A stretch of DNA of 64,000 bases. It comes from Spartinivicinus poritis. GTDB taxonomy: Bacteria > Pseudomonadota > Gammaproteobacteria > Pseudomonadales > Zooshikellaceae. Both the position numbers and the translations under genes were made by a program. Within the stretch, counting starts at the first letter, position 1. Each line of letters begins with the position of its first letter. The stretch covers positions 100,104-164,103 of the forward strand of contig NZ_JAPMOU010000012.1 of assembly GCF_028858535.1 (NCBI RefSeq), read 5' to 3'. This document shows positions 26,206 to 35,902 of the stretch, in pieces. The notes beneath the pieces were generated by a model. That model was given only the letters and a program-made list of their open reading frames with translations. It searched no databases and was not told the DNA's origin.

Positions 26206-28185
26206 TTATTCTTCCAACAACTCCTTCCGACCTCGAAAATACTCCAACGCTTCAGGGTTAGCTAAAGCATCAGTGTTATCGACGGTTTCGTTATGGATCA
26301 CTTTTCGTACTGCCAGCTCGACTATTTTGCCGCTAATAGTACGGGGGATATCAGCCACCTCTAAGACTTTGGCTGGCACATGGCGAGGGGTCGTATGCTC
26401 ACGAATGGTTTTTTTAATGGTGGTGGTCAGTTGTTCAGTTAAATGCACATCAGGCTTCAGCTTGACAAACAGCACCACACGCACGTCATCTTGCCATTGC
26501 TGACCTACCGCAATACTTTCCAACACTTCCGGCACTTGTTCCACCTGGCGGTAAATTTCGGCCGTGCCAATCCGCACTCCTCCTGGGTTCAGTACTGCAT
26601 CCGCACGCCCATGGATAATGACGCCACCCTGTTCAGTTAACTCGCCGTAATCCCCATGACACCAAATACCAGGAAAGTTACTGAAGTAAGCTTTGTGATA
26701 CTTGCTTCCATCTGGGTCTTGCCAGAAACCGATAGGCATGGAAGGGAAAGGCTGTTTACAAACCAGCTCGCCTTTCTCACCAGTGATTGCTTCACCTGCC
26801 TCATTGTAAAACTCCACAGCCATACCTAATCCGCGACATTGCAACTGACCACGATAGACTGGCAGGGTAGGGTTGCCCAAAGCAAAGCAAGAAATAATAT
26901 CAGTACCGCCAGAAATGGAGGATAAGCAAACATCCTGCTTGATATCCCGATACACATAATCAAAGCTTTCGTGGCTGAGGGGAGAGCCAGTGGATAAGAT
27001 GGCTTTCAGGGCAGGCAATTGATGGGATTGAGCGGGCTTTACCTCGGCTTTTTCTAGGGCTGCAATATATTTAGCACTGGTACCAAATACAGAAATGTGC
27101 TCTTTTTCAGCCATATCCCACAACACAGTGGGCTCAGGGTGAAAAGGGGAGCCATCATAAAGCACCAAGGTAGCACCAGAGGCTAACCCACTAACCAGCC
27201 AGTTCCACATCATCCAGCCACAGGTAGTGAAATAAAACAGCACATCCTGGTCGGTAATGTCAGTATGCAGTTGATGCTCTTTCAAATGCTGAAGGAGGGT
27301 GCCACCTACACCATGAACAATACACTTTGGCTTTCCAGTGGTGCCAGATGAATACAAAATAAAGAGCGGATCATCAAAGGCACATGACTCGAAGCATAAT
27401 TGATAATCGGCCGGTGGTGTTGCCAGTAGTTCTGCCCAGTCAGTGCTCTTAGCATGCTCACTAATATCCAAAGGCTGCTCCAAAAATTGAAGAATAACCG
27501 TGTGGTGGACATTGGGTAATTGCTGCTGGATTTGCTTCAGCTTGGGACGACAGTCAATCACTTTGCCGTTGTAGTAGTAACCGCTGCAGGCAATAAACAC
27601 TTTAGGCTCAATCTGGCCAAACCGATCGACTACCCCATGGGTACCAAAGTCAGGTGAGCAGGAAGACCAGACTGCACCTAAACTGGCTGTCGCTAACATA
27701 GCAATAATCGCTTCAGAGCAGTTAGGCAGCATCCCCACCACCCGGTCACCCTTTGCTACCCCCATGGCTTTGAGCTGATAACTGACAGCAGTGACTTGCT
27801 CAAATAGCTCTGCATAGCTAAGTTGCTGGCGGCGGCCTGACTCATCATAACTAATGATGGCAGGATGGTTATCACGGCGACTGAGTAAATGCTCAGCGTA
27901 GTTAAGGGTACTACCCTGGAACCACCGTATATTGGTAAAGAATTGGGCATCCTGCATGGGTTGTTCATTGGTTAAGGTTTGCTGAGGGGGGCGATGAAAC
28001 TTCACCTGGCAGAACTCAGTGATACTCTTCCAAAAGGTCGCAATATTTTCAATGGACCACTGATATAGGGCAGGGTAATCAGATAATGAGCATTGTTGCT
28101 GTTGCTCAAGGTATTGACGAAACTGGGTGATTCTCGCTTGCTGGATACGTTCAGCAGAGGGCTGCCAAATTGGACTGTCCTTCAT
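26206..28185 (-). CDS. aacS: Acetoacetyl-CoA synthetase
   Basis: A 659-residue adenylate-forming ligase that activates acetoacetate with ATP and CoA. Motifs are ILYSSGTTGKPKCIVHG (phosphate loop), TTCGWMMWNW, SGGTDIISCF (A5-type motif), HGDYGELTEQGGVIIHGRAD and, near the end, IPRTISGKIVELAVRK with the catalytic Lys. The N-terminal ACAS-like cap (WQPSAERIQQARITQF) and the FGTSAKYIAALEKA segment are those of acetoacetyl-CoA rather than acetyl-CoA synthetases. It lies downstream of liuE on the same strand, so it can take up the acetoacetate produced by leucine breakdown. A hairpin repeat separates it from liuE. Confidence 0.93.
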   Translation of the reverse strand: MKDSPIWQPSAERIQQARITQFRQYLEQQQQCSLSDYPALYQWSIENIATFWKSITEFCQVKFHRPPQQTLTNEQPMQDAQFFTNIRWFQGSTLNYAEHLLSRRDNHPAIISYDESGRRQQLSYAELFEQVTAVSYQLKAMGVAKGDRVVGMLPNCSEAIIAMLATASLGAVWSSCSPDFGTHGVVDRFGQIEPKVFIACSGYYYNGKVIDCRPKLKQIQQQLPNVHHTVILQFLEQPLDISEHAKSTDWAELLATPPADYQLCFESCAFDDPLFILYSSGTTGKPKCIVHGVGGTLLQHLKEHQLHTDITDQDVLFYFTTCGWMMWNWLVSGLASGATLVLYDGSPFHPEPTVLWDMAEKEHISVFGTSAKYIAALEKAEVKPAQSHQLPALKAILSTGSPLSHESFDYVYRDIKQDVCLSSISGGTDIISCFALGNPTLPVYRGQLQCRGLGMAVEFYNEAGEAITGEKGELVCKQPFPSMPIGFWQDPDGSKYHKAYFSNFPGIWCHGDYGELTEQGGVIIHGRADAVLNPGGVRIGTAEIYRQVEQVPEVLESIAVGQQWQDDVRVVLFVKLKPDVHLTEQLTTTIKKTIREHTTPRHVPAKVLEVADIPRTISGKIVELAVRKVIHNETVDNTDALANPEALEYFRGRKELLEE

Positions 28186-28266
28186 TTTACTTTCTCAACT
28201 GGTCTACTACGGGCGCGTAGTATGGGTTCTTATTCTTGTTACTTTCTTGCCCCTCGGGCAAGTGGT

Positions 28267-28402
28267 TGTCGCAAAAGCTAGCGGATATGGGGTGACAGGG
28301 TGTTCTGTAGCTAAGGCATGGATGCCACTTCAAGAGCGGCGGAAGAATATCCTGTTATTCCATATCGGACACTAAATTGACTTTCTGTACTCTTTTGCGA
28401 CA
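28267..28402. repeat. Dispersed hairpin repeat, copy 2
   Basis: Perfect 11-bp ends TGTCGCAAAAG (28267-28277) and CTTTTGCGACA (28392-28402). Inside the ends are CTAGCGGATATGGGGTGACAGGG on one side, here split by its partner TTCCATATCGGACACT on the other. The centre has GGCATGGATGCC with CTTCAAGAGC beside it. It lies in the 242-bp gap between liuE and aacS, opposite in orientation to copies 1, 5 and 6. Confidence 0.85.
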
Positions 28403-28427
28403 GCCTCGGTTAAGAGGGTAACTATTT

Positions 28428-29327
28428 TCAAAGGGTAACACTCATCGCCTGGGCGACATTGGAGCGGTTAGCGCGCCCTAGTTGATGGCATAACCGCTGA
28501 CTAATGTCAATCAGCTTAGGCAGCTGTAGGCCTGTAGCAAAGCCTAATGACTCAACCAGATAAGTCACATCTTCAGTTGCGACATTACCACTGGCACCTT
28601 TCGCATAGGGACAGCCTCCTAACCCGGCGATAGCACTATCCACAATTCGTATTCCTTGATTCAGGGCTTGGTAAATATTGACCAATGCCTGACCGTAAGT
28701 ATTGTGAAAATGAACCGCTAATTTACCAGTTCCGGTAATAGGTATTACCAAATCCAGTAATGGCTTTATTTTGGCTGGTGTGCCAATACCGATGGTGTCA
28801 CCCAGTGATATTTCATCACAGCCGAGGTCCAGCAGCTGCTGAACGACTGGGGCTACTTGGGCGGGTGAGATATTCCCTTCATAAGGACAGCCCACCACAC
28901 AGGAAACATAGCCTCTTACTCGTAGTCCTTGTTGCTTGGCCTGCTTTGCCACTGGGTCAAAGCGCTGCAGACTTTCAGCAATCGAGCAGTTGATGTTTTT
29001 TTGGGAGAAGGTTTCTGAGGCTGCGCCAAACACGGCAATTTCGTTGACTTTGGCTTCAATGGCTTGCTCCAAACCTTTCATATTGGGCGTAAGGGTGCTG
29101 TAAATCGTGTTAGGTTGGCGCTTAAGCTGCTGACAAACCTCAGTTGTATTGGCCATCTGAGGCACCCATTTGGGCGAAACAAAGCTGCCGCATTCAATGT
29201 GCCGAATACCTGCTGCTACTAGGTCTTCAATCAAAGCGATGCGAGTGGCTACTGAGACCGGGGTTGGCTCGTTCTGCAAACCATCCCGAGGGCCTACTTC
29301 AACGATACGGACAGCTTCTTTAGGCAT
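28428..29327 (-). CDS. liuE: Hydroxymethylglutaryl-CoA lyase
   Basis: HMG-CoA lyase (299 aa), the last step of leucine catabolism, giving acetyl-CoA and acetoacetate. I choose ATG 29327, which starts MPKEAVRIVEVGPRDGLQNE, the family N-terminus. A longer frame from 29387 would lie inside liuD. SFVSPKWVPQMA, VSCVVGCPYEG, DTIGIGTP, HFHNTYGQAL and GGCPYAKGASGNVATED (active-site Cys loop) are all intact. It overlaps the end of liuD by eight bases, so the two are coupled. Confidence 0.95.
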   Translation of the reverse strand: MPKEAVRIVEVGPRDGLQNEPTPVSVATRIALIEDLVAAGIRHIECGSFVSPKWVPQMANTTEVCQQLKRQPNTIYSTLTPNMKGLEQAIEAKVNEIAVFGAASETFSQKNINCSIAESLQRFDPVAKQAKQQGLRVRGYVSCVVGCPYEGNISPAQVAPVVQQLLDLGCDEISLGDTIGIGTPAKIKPLLDLVIPITGTGKLAVHFHNTYGQALVNIYQALNQGIRIVDSAIAGLGGCPYAKGASGNVATEDVTYLVESLGFATGLQLPKLIDISQRLCHQLGRANRSNVAQAMSVTL

Positions 29328-31332
29328 TAGCAGGCTCCTTTTGGTTGGCTTCTTCCACATGTAAAGCCAGCAAATCAGTGCCTTCACTCACTAAGTCGCC
29401 TGCCTTGAAGTAAATGGCATCCACTGATCCTGCAGAAGGGGCATGAATGGTGTGCTCCATTTTCATCGCTTCCAGCACCATCAAAGGCTGCCCTTGCTCC
29501 ACCTGCTGGCCTGTGGTTACCAGCACTGAAACAACCGAGCCTGGCATGGGGGCTACTAATGCCTGGTCATGGGGGCTCGCAGCTGAGGGGTTATTGAGAA
29601 GGCTGGGTGGTTGCTCTATGCACCAATCTTGCTGCTCGATATGAAGCCAATATTGGCTGTCTGTGCTGGTAATGGTGGCACTCACCATTTTTGAGTTCAG
29701 CTGAGCGATGAGTTGATGCTGTTGCCGTTTACCCTGGCAATGGTATTTGTCAGCGCCAATAGTTAATTCCCACTGTCTATCACTTAGCCATTTCACATGA
29801 ACGGCCATAGGCTGCTGGTCCACCAGCCAGTGAAAAGTAGACTCTGCCTGATAGTTACAACGCCAGGGTGCTTGGTTAGCCCACGGATTGCAGGTAGGAG
29901 AGGTTTGTTGACTGGCTTCAGGGATTAACTGAAATAGAGTGACCAGTACTAATGCTTGCTGTAATGGATCAGCGCTGGCTTGAAGCAAGCTAGGCAGCTG
30001 CTGGTTAAGAAGGTGAGTATGGTATAGCCCTTCAACAAACCATTGACTATTTAGGACTGCCAGCAAAAATGCACGATTATGGGTAAGCCCCAGTAGAGTC
30101 GTGTGGTCCAGGGCTTGTTCCATGCGCTGAATGGCTTGAAGCCGGGTTTCTCCCCAAGTAACCAGTTTGGCTAACATGGGGTCATAGTGAACGCCAATCC
30201 TGTCCCCTTGAGTGAGGCCATGCTCAACTCGCAAATAGGGCTGAGGCTCTGGCCATTCCAGGTGAAGTATTGGGCCAGTAGCCGGTAAAAAATTGTTTTG
30301 CGGGTCCTCAGCGTACAGTCTGACTTCAATGGCATGACCATCAATAGCTAATTCACTTTGGGCAACAGGTAAAGGCTCTCCACAAGCCACTGCTAATTGC
30401 CAGGCAACCAGATCAGTGCTGGTGATCATTTCGGTCACTGGGTGTTCTACCTGGAGCCGGGTGTTCATTTCCATAAAGTAAAATTGACCATCAGCAGCCA
30501 GCAAAAACTCAACTGTACCTGCCCCAACATAGTTAATTGCTTGAGCAGCGGCTAATGCTGCCTGGCCCATTTGTTGTCGGAGCGATGGGCCTAACCCTGG
30601 AGCAGGGGCTTCTTCAATAATTTTTTGGTGGCGACGTTGGATAGAGCAATCCCGTTCAAATAGATACACCCCGCTGCCTTGGCTATCACAAAATACTTGT
30701 ATTTCCACATGGCGTGCCTCAGCCAGATACTTTTCAACTATCAGGGTGTCATCGCTAAAGCTGGCTTTGGCTTCTCGCTTAGCACTCTGATAAGCACTGG
30801 CAAATTCCTTTTCTGCACTAACCACACGCATCCCTTTGCCACCACCACCAGCCGCTGCTTTCAGTAATACTGGAAAGCCAATTTGTTTGGCGGCATTGAG
30901 TAGGGTAGCTTGCTGCTGGTCGGCTTGGTGGTAGCCAGGCATAACCGGGACACCAGCTTTTTCCATCAGCTGCTTGGCTTGTTGTTTAGAGCCCATTAAG
31001 CGAATGGCATTGGCTGGTGGACCAATAAACCGAATACCAGCTTGCTCACAAGCAGCCGCAAATTCAGCATTTTCAGCGAGAAAGCCATAGCCAGGGTGAA
31101 TTGCTTCAGCATTGGTTTGCTGGGCAGCATTAAGGATGGCTTGTTGATTGAGGTAGCTGTCTCGGCTGGGGGCTGGGCCAATCCAAATGGCTTGATCCGC
31201 GAGTTGGGCATGGCGGCTGTGACGGTCTGCCTCTGAGTAGACAGCCACGCACTGGATACCCATGGCTTGAGCGGTATGAATAATCCGGCAAGCGATTTCT
31301 CCTCGGTTGGCAATCAGAACTCGCTTAAACAT
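29320..31332 (-). CDS. liuD: Methylcrotonyl-CoA carboxylase, biotin-carrying alpha subunit
   Basis: The 670-residue alpha subunit of methylcrotonyl-CoA carboxylase in leucine and isovalerate catabolism. The biotin carboxylase part (about residues 1-450) begins MFKRVLIANRGEIACRII, with the ATP-grasp loop AAAGGGGKGMRVV and the ERDCSIQRRHQK and NTRLQVEHPVTE motifs. The linker is followed by a biotinyl domain with the lysine in VLEAMKMEHTI near residue 630. It is coupled to liuC upstream and liuE downstream by eight-base overlaps. Order liuA-B-C-D-E equals that of P. aeruginosa. Confidence 0.95.
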   Translation of the reverse strand: MFKRVLIANRGEIACRIIHTAQAMGIQCVAVYSEADRHSRHAQLADQAIWIGPAPSRDSYLNQQAILNAAQQTNAEAIHPGYGFLAENAEFAAACEQAGIRFIGPPANAIRLMGSKQQAKQLMEKAGVPVMPGYHQADQQQATLLNAAKQIGFPVLLKAAAGGGGKGMRVVSAEKEFASAYQSAKREAKASFSDDTLIVEKYLAEARHVEIQVFCDSQGSGVYLFERDCSIQRRHQKIIEEAPAPGLGPSLRQQMGQAALAAAQAINYVGAGTVEFLLAADGQFYFMEMNTRLQVEHPVTEMITSTDLVAWQLAVACGEPLPVAQSELAIDGHAIEVRLYAEDPQNNFLPATGPILHLEWPEPQPYLRVEHGLTQGDRIGVHYDPMLAKLVTWGETRLQAIQRMEQALDHTTLLGLTHNRAFLLAVLNSQWFVEGLYHTHLLNQQLPSLLQASADPLQQALVLVTLFQLIPEASQQTSPTCNPWANQAPWRCNYQAESTFHWLVDQQPMAVHVKWLSDRQWELTIGADKYHCQGKRQQHQLIAQLNSKMVSATITSTDSQYWLHIEQQDWCIEQPPSLLNNPSAASPHDQALVAPMPGSVVSVLVTTGQQVEQGQPLMVLEAMKMEHTIHAPSAGSVDAIYFKAGDLVSEGTDLLALHVEEANQKEPANA

Positions 31333-32146
31333 GCTGGCTTTCCTCCTGCCAAGCCGGCTTACGCTTTTCTAAAAAGGCGCTCAAGCCTTCTTTGCCTTCA
31401 GCTGAGGCTCGAATATCCGCAATCAGCTGTTGAGTGTATTCAGTTAAGGCAGGCCCTATGGGCATGTTAACCACTTGATGGATCAGCTGCTTAGCCGCTT
31501 TCATGGCTTCAGGGCCGTTGCTGGAGTAACGTTGGCAGAGCCGTTCAGTAATGGCTGGCAGCTCTTCCGGTTGAGCAACTAAATGAACCAACCCAAGTTG
31601 CTCTGCAGTTTCTACATCGATGGTTTCCGCACTTAAAAAATAGCGGCGGGCCGCCCGTGCCCCCATCGCTTGAATCACATAAGGACTGATGACCGCAGGT
31701 ACCAGGCCTAACTTGACTTCACTTAAGCAAAACTGGGCTTTGGGGGTGGCAATGACCATATCGCAGCAGGCGACTAGGCCAACCGCACCACCATAGGCGG
31801 CTCCCTGAACGATTGCGATAGTGGGTTTGGGAAACTCATTGAGAGCTTGCAGCATTTTGGCCAGTTCACTGGCATCTTGCAGGTTGTCCTGGTAGCTGTG
31901 GTTGGCCATTCGGCGCATCCAGCCAAGGTCTGCCCCGGCACTGAAATGGCGGCCATTGGCTTTGAGAATGAGCGAGCGTACTTGGTCATCGTGGGCTAAT
32001 TGATTAAATACTGCCTGCAGCTCTGCAATCATTTCATCATTAAAGGCGTTGTGCACTTCTGGGCGGTTAAGTACTAGCTCAATTGCGCCTTGAGCCAGCG
32101 GATTGACTTGAAGAAAGCGAGTGGCACTGAGGTCAACGGAATTCAT
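31325..32146 (-). CDS. liuC: Methylglutaconyl-CoA hydratase
   Basis: A crotonase-fold enzyme (273 aa), in this cluster the hydratase converting 3-methylglutaconyl-CoA to HMG-CoA. LNRPEVHNAFNDEMI, GRHFSAGADLGWMRRM (oxyanion-hole region), AAYGGAVGLVACCDMVIA and FCLSEVKLGLVPAVISPYV carry the family's substrate pocket and the glutamate. ATG 32146 is chosen, because AAGGA lies eight bases upstream, over the GTG two codons earlier. The general family is large, so the precise activity is read from the operon rather than from residues. Confidence 0.92.
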   Translation of the reverse strand: MNSVDLSATRFLQVNPLAQGAIELVLNRPEVHNAFNDEMIAELQAVFNQLAHDDQVRSLILKANGRHFSAGADLGWMRRMANHSYQDNLQDASELAKMLQALNEFPKPTIAIVQGAAYGGAVGLVACCDMVIATPKAQFCLSEVKLGLVPAVISPYVIQAMGARAARRYFLSAETIDVETAEQLGLVHLVAQPEELPAITERLCQRYSSNGPEAMKAAKQLIHQVVNMPIGPALTEYTQQLIADIRASAEGKEGLSAFLEKRKPAWQEESQHV

Positions 32147-32177
32147 GGTCACTATCCTTTTTATCTTCTGACCTTAT

Positions 32178-33815
32178 TTACATTCTGAAAATACCGAAAG
32201 TATTGCGGGTTGTGGTTGGAGTAGAGGTTGAAACAGGTGCAGCTGAGTTGGCTTGGTAGGCTGCGGCCAGGCCAAGCCCTACCACTGTTCGGGTGTCTTT
32301 TGGATCAATGACGCCGTCATCCCATAAGCGTGCACTGGCATAATAAGCGTGAGCTTGTTTGTCATATTCGGCGCTGACTTCTGCTTTAAAGGTGGCTTGT
32401 TCAGGATCAGGCCAGTCCTGCTGCCGTTTTGCCATGGCAGCGGCTTTCACCTGAGTGAGTACACCAGCCGCTTGCTCACCACCCATTACGCCAATTCGGG
32501 CATTGGGCCACATCCATAGCAAGCGAGGGTCATAAGCACGGCCGCACATGCCATAGTTTCCTGCACCATAACTCCCCCCAATAATGACGGTTAGCTTAGG
32601 TACGTTGGCGCAGGCTACTGCATTGACCATTTTTGCCCCGTGCTTGGCAATGCCTTCTGACTCATATTTTTGGCCCACCATAAATCCCGTGATGTTTTGC
32701 AAGAACAGCAGTGGAATCTGCCGTTGCTGGCAAAGCTGAATAAAGTGAGTGCCTTTTAGAGCGCTTTCAGAAAACAGCACACCGTTATTCGCAATGATCC
32801 CAACCGGGTAGCCCATAATGTGGGCAAAGCCGCAGACCAAAGTACTCCCATACAGGGACTTGAACTCAGTGAAATCTGAGTCATCAACGATGCGGCAAAT
32901 GACTTCTTTGATATCAAAGGGTTTGCGAGTGTCGGTGGGAATCACCCCATATAGCTCTTCGGCACTGTATTGAGGTGGCTTTATTGGGTGGGGAGGGTTG
33001 GTCAATTTTGACTGATTGAATGAAGCAACCGATTGCCTGGCTAAAGCCAGCGCATGATCATCATTTTCAGCATAATGGTCCGTCACCCCAGAGGTACGGC
33101 AATGAACATCCGCACCGCCCAGGTCTTCTGCGGATACCTCTTCACCTGTTGCGGCTTTAACCAGTGGTGGACCAGCCAGGAAAATAGTCCCTTGCTGTTT
33201 AACGATGATGCTTTCATCGGCCATTGCGGGGACATAGGCACCACCTGCGGTGCAAGAGCCCATTACGACGGCTAACTGAGGAATACCGGCGGCAGACATC
33301 CTTGCCTGATTAAAGAAGATTCGGCCAAAGTGTTCGCGATCAGGAAATACTTCAGCCTGGCGGGGCAGGTTGGCACCACCGGAATCCACTAGGTAAATAC
33401 AAGGCAGGCGGTTTTCTGCGGCAATGGTTTGGGCTCGCAAATGCTTTTTAACGGTGAGTGGGTAGTAGGTACCGCCTTTTACCGTTGGATCGTTAGCGAC
33501 AATCATACAGAGCTGCTGTTGAACCTTGCCGATGCCAGCAACCACCCCAGCCGCGGGAACAGGCTCGTCATACACTTGATAGCCGGCCAGCTGGCTGATT
33601 TCCAGAAAGGGGCTGTCATGGTCTAGCAGTAAATCAATTCGCTCTCGTACCAGCAGCTTACCTTTAGCCTTTTGCTTAGCTTGAGCAGCCTCACCACCAC
33701 CTTGCTTAATGGTGGCAACTAAATGACGTAGTTTCATCACCTGTTGATGCATTGCATCGTAGTTTGCTCGATAGTCGTCTGAATCTGTATTCAGCAAGGA
33801 CTTGAGTCGTGCCAT
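32178..33815 (-). CDS. liuB: Methylcrotonyl-CoA carboxylase beta subunit
   Basis: The carboxyltransferase subunit (545 aa) that transfers the carboxyl group from biotin to 3-methylcrotonyl-Co[55 protein letters not shown] and [15 protein letters not shown] in the N-terminal half, and [24 protein letters not shown] with GGEQAAGVL in the C-terminal half, are characteristic of methylcrotonyl rather than propionyl-CoA carboxylase. It is 11 bases after liuA and 31 before liuC, clearly one operon. The C-terminal tail NTFGIFRM is typical. Confidence 0.95.
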   Translation of the reverse strand: MARLKSLLNTDSDDYRANYDAMHQQVMKLRHLVATIKQGGGEAAQAKQKAKGKLLVRERIDLLLDHDSPFLEISQLAGYQVYDEPVPAAGVVAGIGKVQQQLCMIVANDPTVKGGTYYPLTVKKHLRAQTIAAENRLPCIYLVDSGGANLPRQAEVFPDREHFGRIFFNQARMSAAGIPQLAVVMGSCTAGGAYVPAMADESIIVKQQGTIFLAGPPLVKAATGEEVSAEDLGGADVHCRTSGVTDHYAENDDHALALARQSVASFNQSKLTNPPHPIKPPQYSAEELYGVIPTDTRKPFDIKEVICRIVDDSDFTEFKSLYGSTLVCGFAHIMGYPVGIIANNGVLFSESALKGTHFIQLCQQRQIPLLFLQNITGFMVGQKYESEGIAKHGAKMVNAVACANVPKLTVIIGGSYGAGNYGMCGRAYDPRLLWMWPNARIGVMGGEQAAGVLTQVKAAAMAKRQQDWPDPEQATFKAEVSAEYDKQAHAYYASARLWDDGVIDPKDTRTVVGLGLAAAYQANSAAPVSTSTPTTTRNTFGIFRM

Positions 33816-33826
33816 AATTGCCTCGC

Positions 33827-34996
33827 TTAACGGGTTTCTTCAAACAGTTCACGACCAATCAGCATCCGCCGGATTTCGGAAGTGCCGGCACCGATCTCAT
33901 AAAGCTTGGCATCTCGTAATAGTCGGCCAGTGGGATATTCGTTGATATAACCATTACCACCGAGAATCTGGATGGCATCTAAAGCCATTTGGGTGGCTTT
34001 TTCTGCGCAATAGAGAATGATACCCGCTGCATCCTTACGAGTGGTTTCACCCCGGTCACAGGCGGCAGCTACGGCATAAAGATAAGCGCGACAAGCATTA
34101 AGGGTGGTATACATATCCGCCAGTTTGCCCTGGATCAACTGAAACTCACCAATGGCTTGGCCAAACTGCTTACGTTCATGAACATAGGGCACCACGATAT
34201 CCATGCAGGCTTGCATAATGCCCACAGGGCCTGCAGCTAAAACGACCCGCTCATAATCCAAGCCACTCATCAATACCTTAACGCCTTCGTTAAGCTTGCC
34301 AAGAATATTGGCGGTAGGCACTTTGCAGTTATCAAATACCAGCTCGCAGGTATTCGAGCCGCGCATCCCTAACTTATCCAGCTTCTGAGCCTGGCTAAAC
34401 CCAGGAGTATTCCGTTCAACAATGAAAGCAGAGATTCCTTTTGAGCCTTTATCGGGTGCAGTTTTCGCGTAAATCACATAGGTGTGGGCATCGGGGCCGT
34501 TGGTGATCCACATTTTGGTGCCATTTAAAATAAAGTGATCACCTTCCTGCTTGGCTTTGAGCTGCATACTCACTACATCGGAGCCAGCACCAGGCTCACT
34601 CATGGCTAGGGCGCCAATATGCTCACCGGAAATTAATTTAGGCAGGTATTTCGCTTTTTGCTCTTCCGTACCATTACGTCGAATTTGGTTAACGCAGAGG
34701 TTGGAGTGAGCGCCGTAGCTGAGTCCCACTGAAGCAGACGCTCGTGAAATTTCCTCCATCGCCAAAGCATGGGCTAAATACCCCATGCCACTGCCACCTA
34801 GGGACTCTTCAACAGTAATGCCCAGCAGACCCAACTCACCAAGTTTGGGCCAAAGGCTGTTAGGGAAGGCATTATCGCGATCGATATCCGCGGCGAGAGG
34901 AGCAATCTTAGTTTGAGCAAATTGATGGATTTGCTGGCGGAGAATATCCAGGGTTTCACCCAGATTAAAATTAAGGCTGTGGTACACAATGCTCAT
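33827..34996 (-). CDS. liuA: Isovaleryl-CoA dehydrogenase
   Basis: An FAD-dependent acyl-CoA dehydrogenase (389 aa) that oxidises isovaleryl-CoA to 3-methylcrotonyl-Co[16 protein letters not shown] and [18 protein letters not shown] are the acyl-CoA dehydrogenase signatures, and [33 protein letters not shown] sequence at the C-terminus is split here only for description. [15 protein letters not shown] supplies the glutamate region that isovaleryl-CoA dehydrogenases use as base. It is first in the liuABCDE operon. Electrons should pass to electron-transfer flavoprotein, which is not in this window. Confidence 0.94.
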   Translation of the reverse strand: MSIVYHSLNFNLGETLDILRQQIHQFAQTKIAPLAADIDRDNAFPNSLWPKLGELGLLGITVEESLGGSGMGYLAHALAMEEISRASASVGLSYGAHSNLCVNQIRRNGTEEQKAKYLPKLISGEHIGALAMSEPGAGSDVVSMQLKAKQEGDHFILNGTKMWITNGPDAHTYVIYAKTAPDKGSKGISAFIVERNTPGFSQAQKLDKLGMRGSNTCELVFDNCKVPTANILGKLNEGVKVLMSGLDYERVVLAAGPVGIMQACMDIVVPYVHERKQFGQAIGEFQLIQGKLADMYTTLNACRAYLYAVAAACDRGETTRKDAAGIILYCAEKATQMALDAIQILGGNGYINEYPTGRLLRDAKLYEIGAGTSEIRRMLIGRELFEETR

Positions 34997-35020
34997 GTTT
35001 AAATACCCTTACATTTCAAG

Positions 35021-35036
35021 AAAGTACGAATACTTT
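35021..35036. promoter_or_regulatory. Short palindrome before liuA
   Basis: AAAGTA-CGAA-TACTTT, a 16-bp palindrome 25 bp upstream of the liuA start. It differs from the LiuR-like site upstream of liuR. It may be a binding site or a weak hairpin. Confidence 0.35.
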
Positions 35037-35076
35037 TTGCTTTTTATTTAGAGCACATCACTGTGCTAAGGAAGGC

Positions 35077-35241
35077 TGTCGCAAAAACTAGCGGACATGG
35101 GGTAACGGGATGTTCTGTAGCTGCGACAAGGAAGTCGCTTTAGCTCTTGATGGGCCAGGGATGGCACTTCAAGAGCGGCGGAAGAATATCCTGTTATTCC
35201 ATATTGGACACTAGACTTATTTTCAACACCCTTTCGCGACT
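35077..35241. repeat. Dispersed hairpin repeat, copy 3
   Basis: Begins TGTCGCAAAAACTAGCGGAC and ends TTTCGCGACT, the family ends with small changes. The inner stem pairs GCTCTTGA with TCAAGAGC around GGGCCAGGGATGGC. An extra segment GCGACAAGGAAGTCGC forms its own small hairpin. It fills most of the liuR-liuA gap with copy 4. Confidence 0.85.
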
Positions 35242-35244
35242 CCC

Positions 35245-35360
35245 TCAAGGGGGATAGGAGGGGCGGGGGTTCTGTAACTGCGATATGATATCGCTTTAGC
35301 ACAAGAGGCCAGGGATGGCCTTCCTTGTGCGGTGGAAGAATGCCCGACTTTCCTATACTT
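35245..35360. repeat. Dispersed hairpin repeat, copy 4 (degenerate ends)
   Basis: Lies directly after copy 3. The centre GCGGTGGAAGAATGCCC matches copy 1 read in reverse, and GGCCAGGGATGGCC is kept. The stem arms are GCACAAG and CTTGTGC, different from other copies yet complementary. An upstream hairpin GCGATATGATATCGC is also seen. The outer ends are not clear. Confidence 0.7.
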
Positions 35361-35388
35361 AAACGCTTACTCTGAATGGTTTTCATTG

Positions 35389-35775
35389 CTACTGTGAAGA
35401 ATCAGTACTTTTTAATGCATCCAAGCAGCGTTGCTCTGCTGTATCTAATTCCTGCTGTAGTGCTGCAATATCCTTAAATTGCTGGTTAAGCTGCTGGCGT
35501 TTAGCGGCAATCTTGTCCAGTAAGGCTTGGATTTGCTTGATATTGCTGGAGCCAGGTGTGTACATCTCAATCAGTTCCTGACACTCATCCAGGCTAAAGC
35601 CCAGCCGCTTGCCACGCAGAATCAGCTTTAAATGAACACGATCTTTATTGCTATAAACCCGGACTTGTCCTTGCCGCATAGGCATTAGCAGCCCTTTATC
35701 CTCATAAAAGCGAATAGTGCGGGTGGTTACCGCAAACTCCTTAGCAAGCTCAGAAATACTATAAGTAGTAGACAT
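35389..35775 (-). CDS. liuR: MerR-family regulator LiuR
   Basis: A 128-residue MerR-type regulator upstream of liuABCDE, the known position of LiuR in Pseudomonas and Shewanella. ATG 35775 gives MSTTYSISELAKEFAVTTRT, the standard start, and a longer frame from 35817 adds residues without family match. The winged helix (about residues 5-70, IRFYEDKGLLMPMRQGQVRVYS) is followed by a coiled-coil dimer helix. A palindrome typical of LiuR sites overlaps its own promoter, so it probably represses or activates itself. Two hairpin repeats separate it from liuA. Confidence 0.92.
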   Translation of the reverse strand: MSTTYSISELAKEFAVTTRTIRFYEDKGLLMPMRQGQVRVYSNKDRVHLKLILRGKRLGFSLDECQELIEMYTPGSSNIKQIQALLDKIAAKRQQLNQQFKDIAALQQELDTAEQRCLDALKSTDSSQ

Positions 35776-35835
35776 AAAGGTTATTCCAAAACCTATACAG
35801 CAGGCAGTGCTTAACACATGACTATATTGAATTAG

Positions 35836-35865
35836 AATATAGATTACCTTTACGTAAACGTAAAG
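35836..35865 (-). promoter_or_regulatory. liuR promoter with LiuR-like operator
   Basis: The palindrome CTTTACGTAAACGTAAAG at 35848-35865 resembles the LiuR-type motif known from proteobacteria. On the minus strand TTTACG (35864-35859) is a -35 box and TATATT (35841-35836) is a -10 box, with exactly 17 bases between, so the operator covers the -35 and part of the spacer. It lies 60-90 bases before liuR. Confidence 0.65.
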
Positions 35866-35902
35866 TGTCGGTTCATAAAAAACTGATTGAGTAATGTATT
35901 TT

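Noticed and set aside
29328..29387. Upstream extension of liuE
   Set aside because: Lies inside liuD; the conserved N-terminus begins at 29327.
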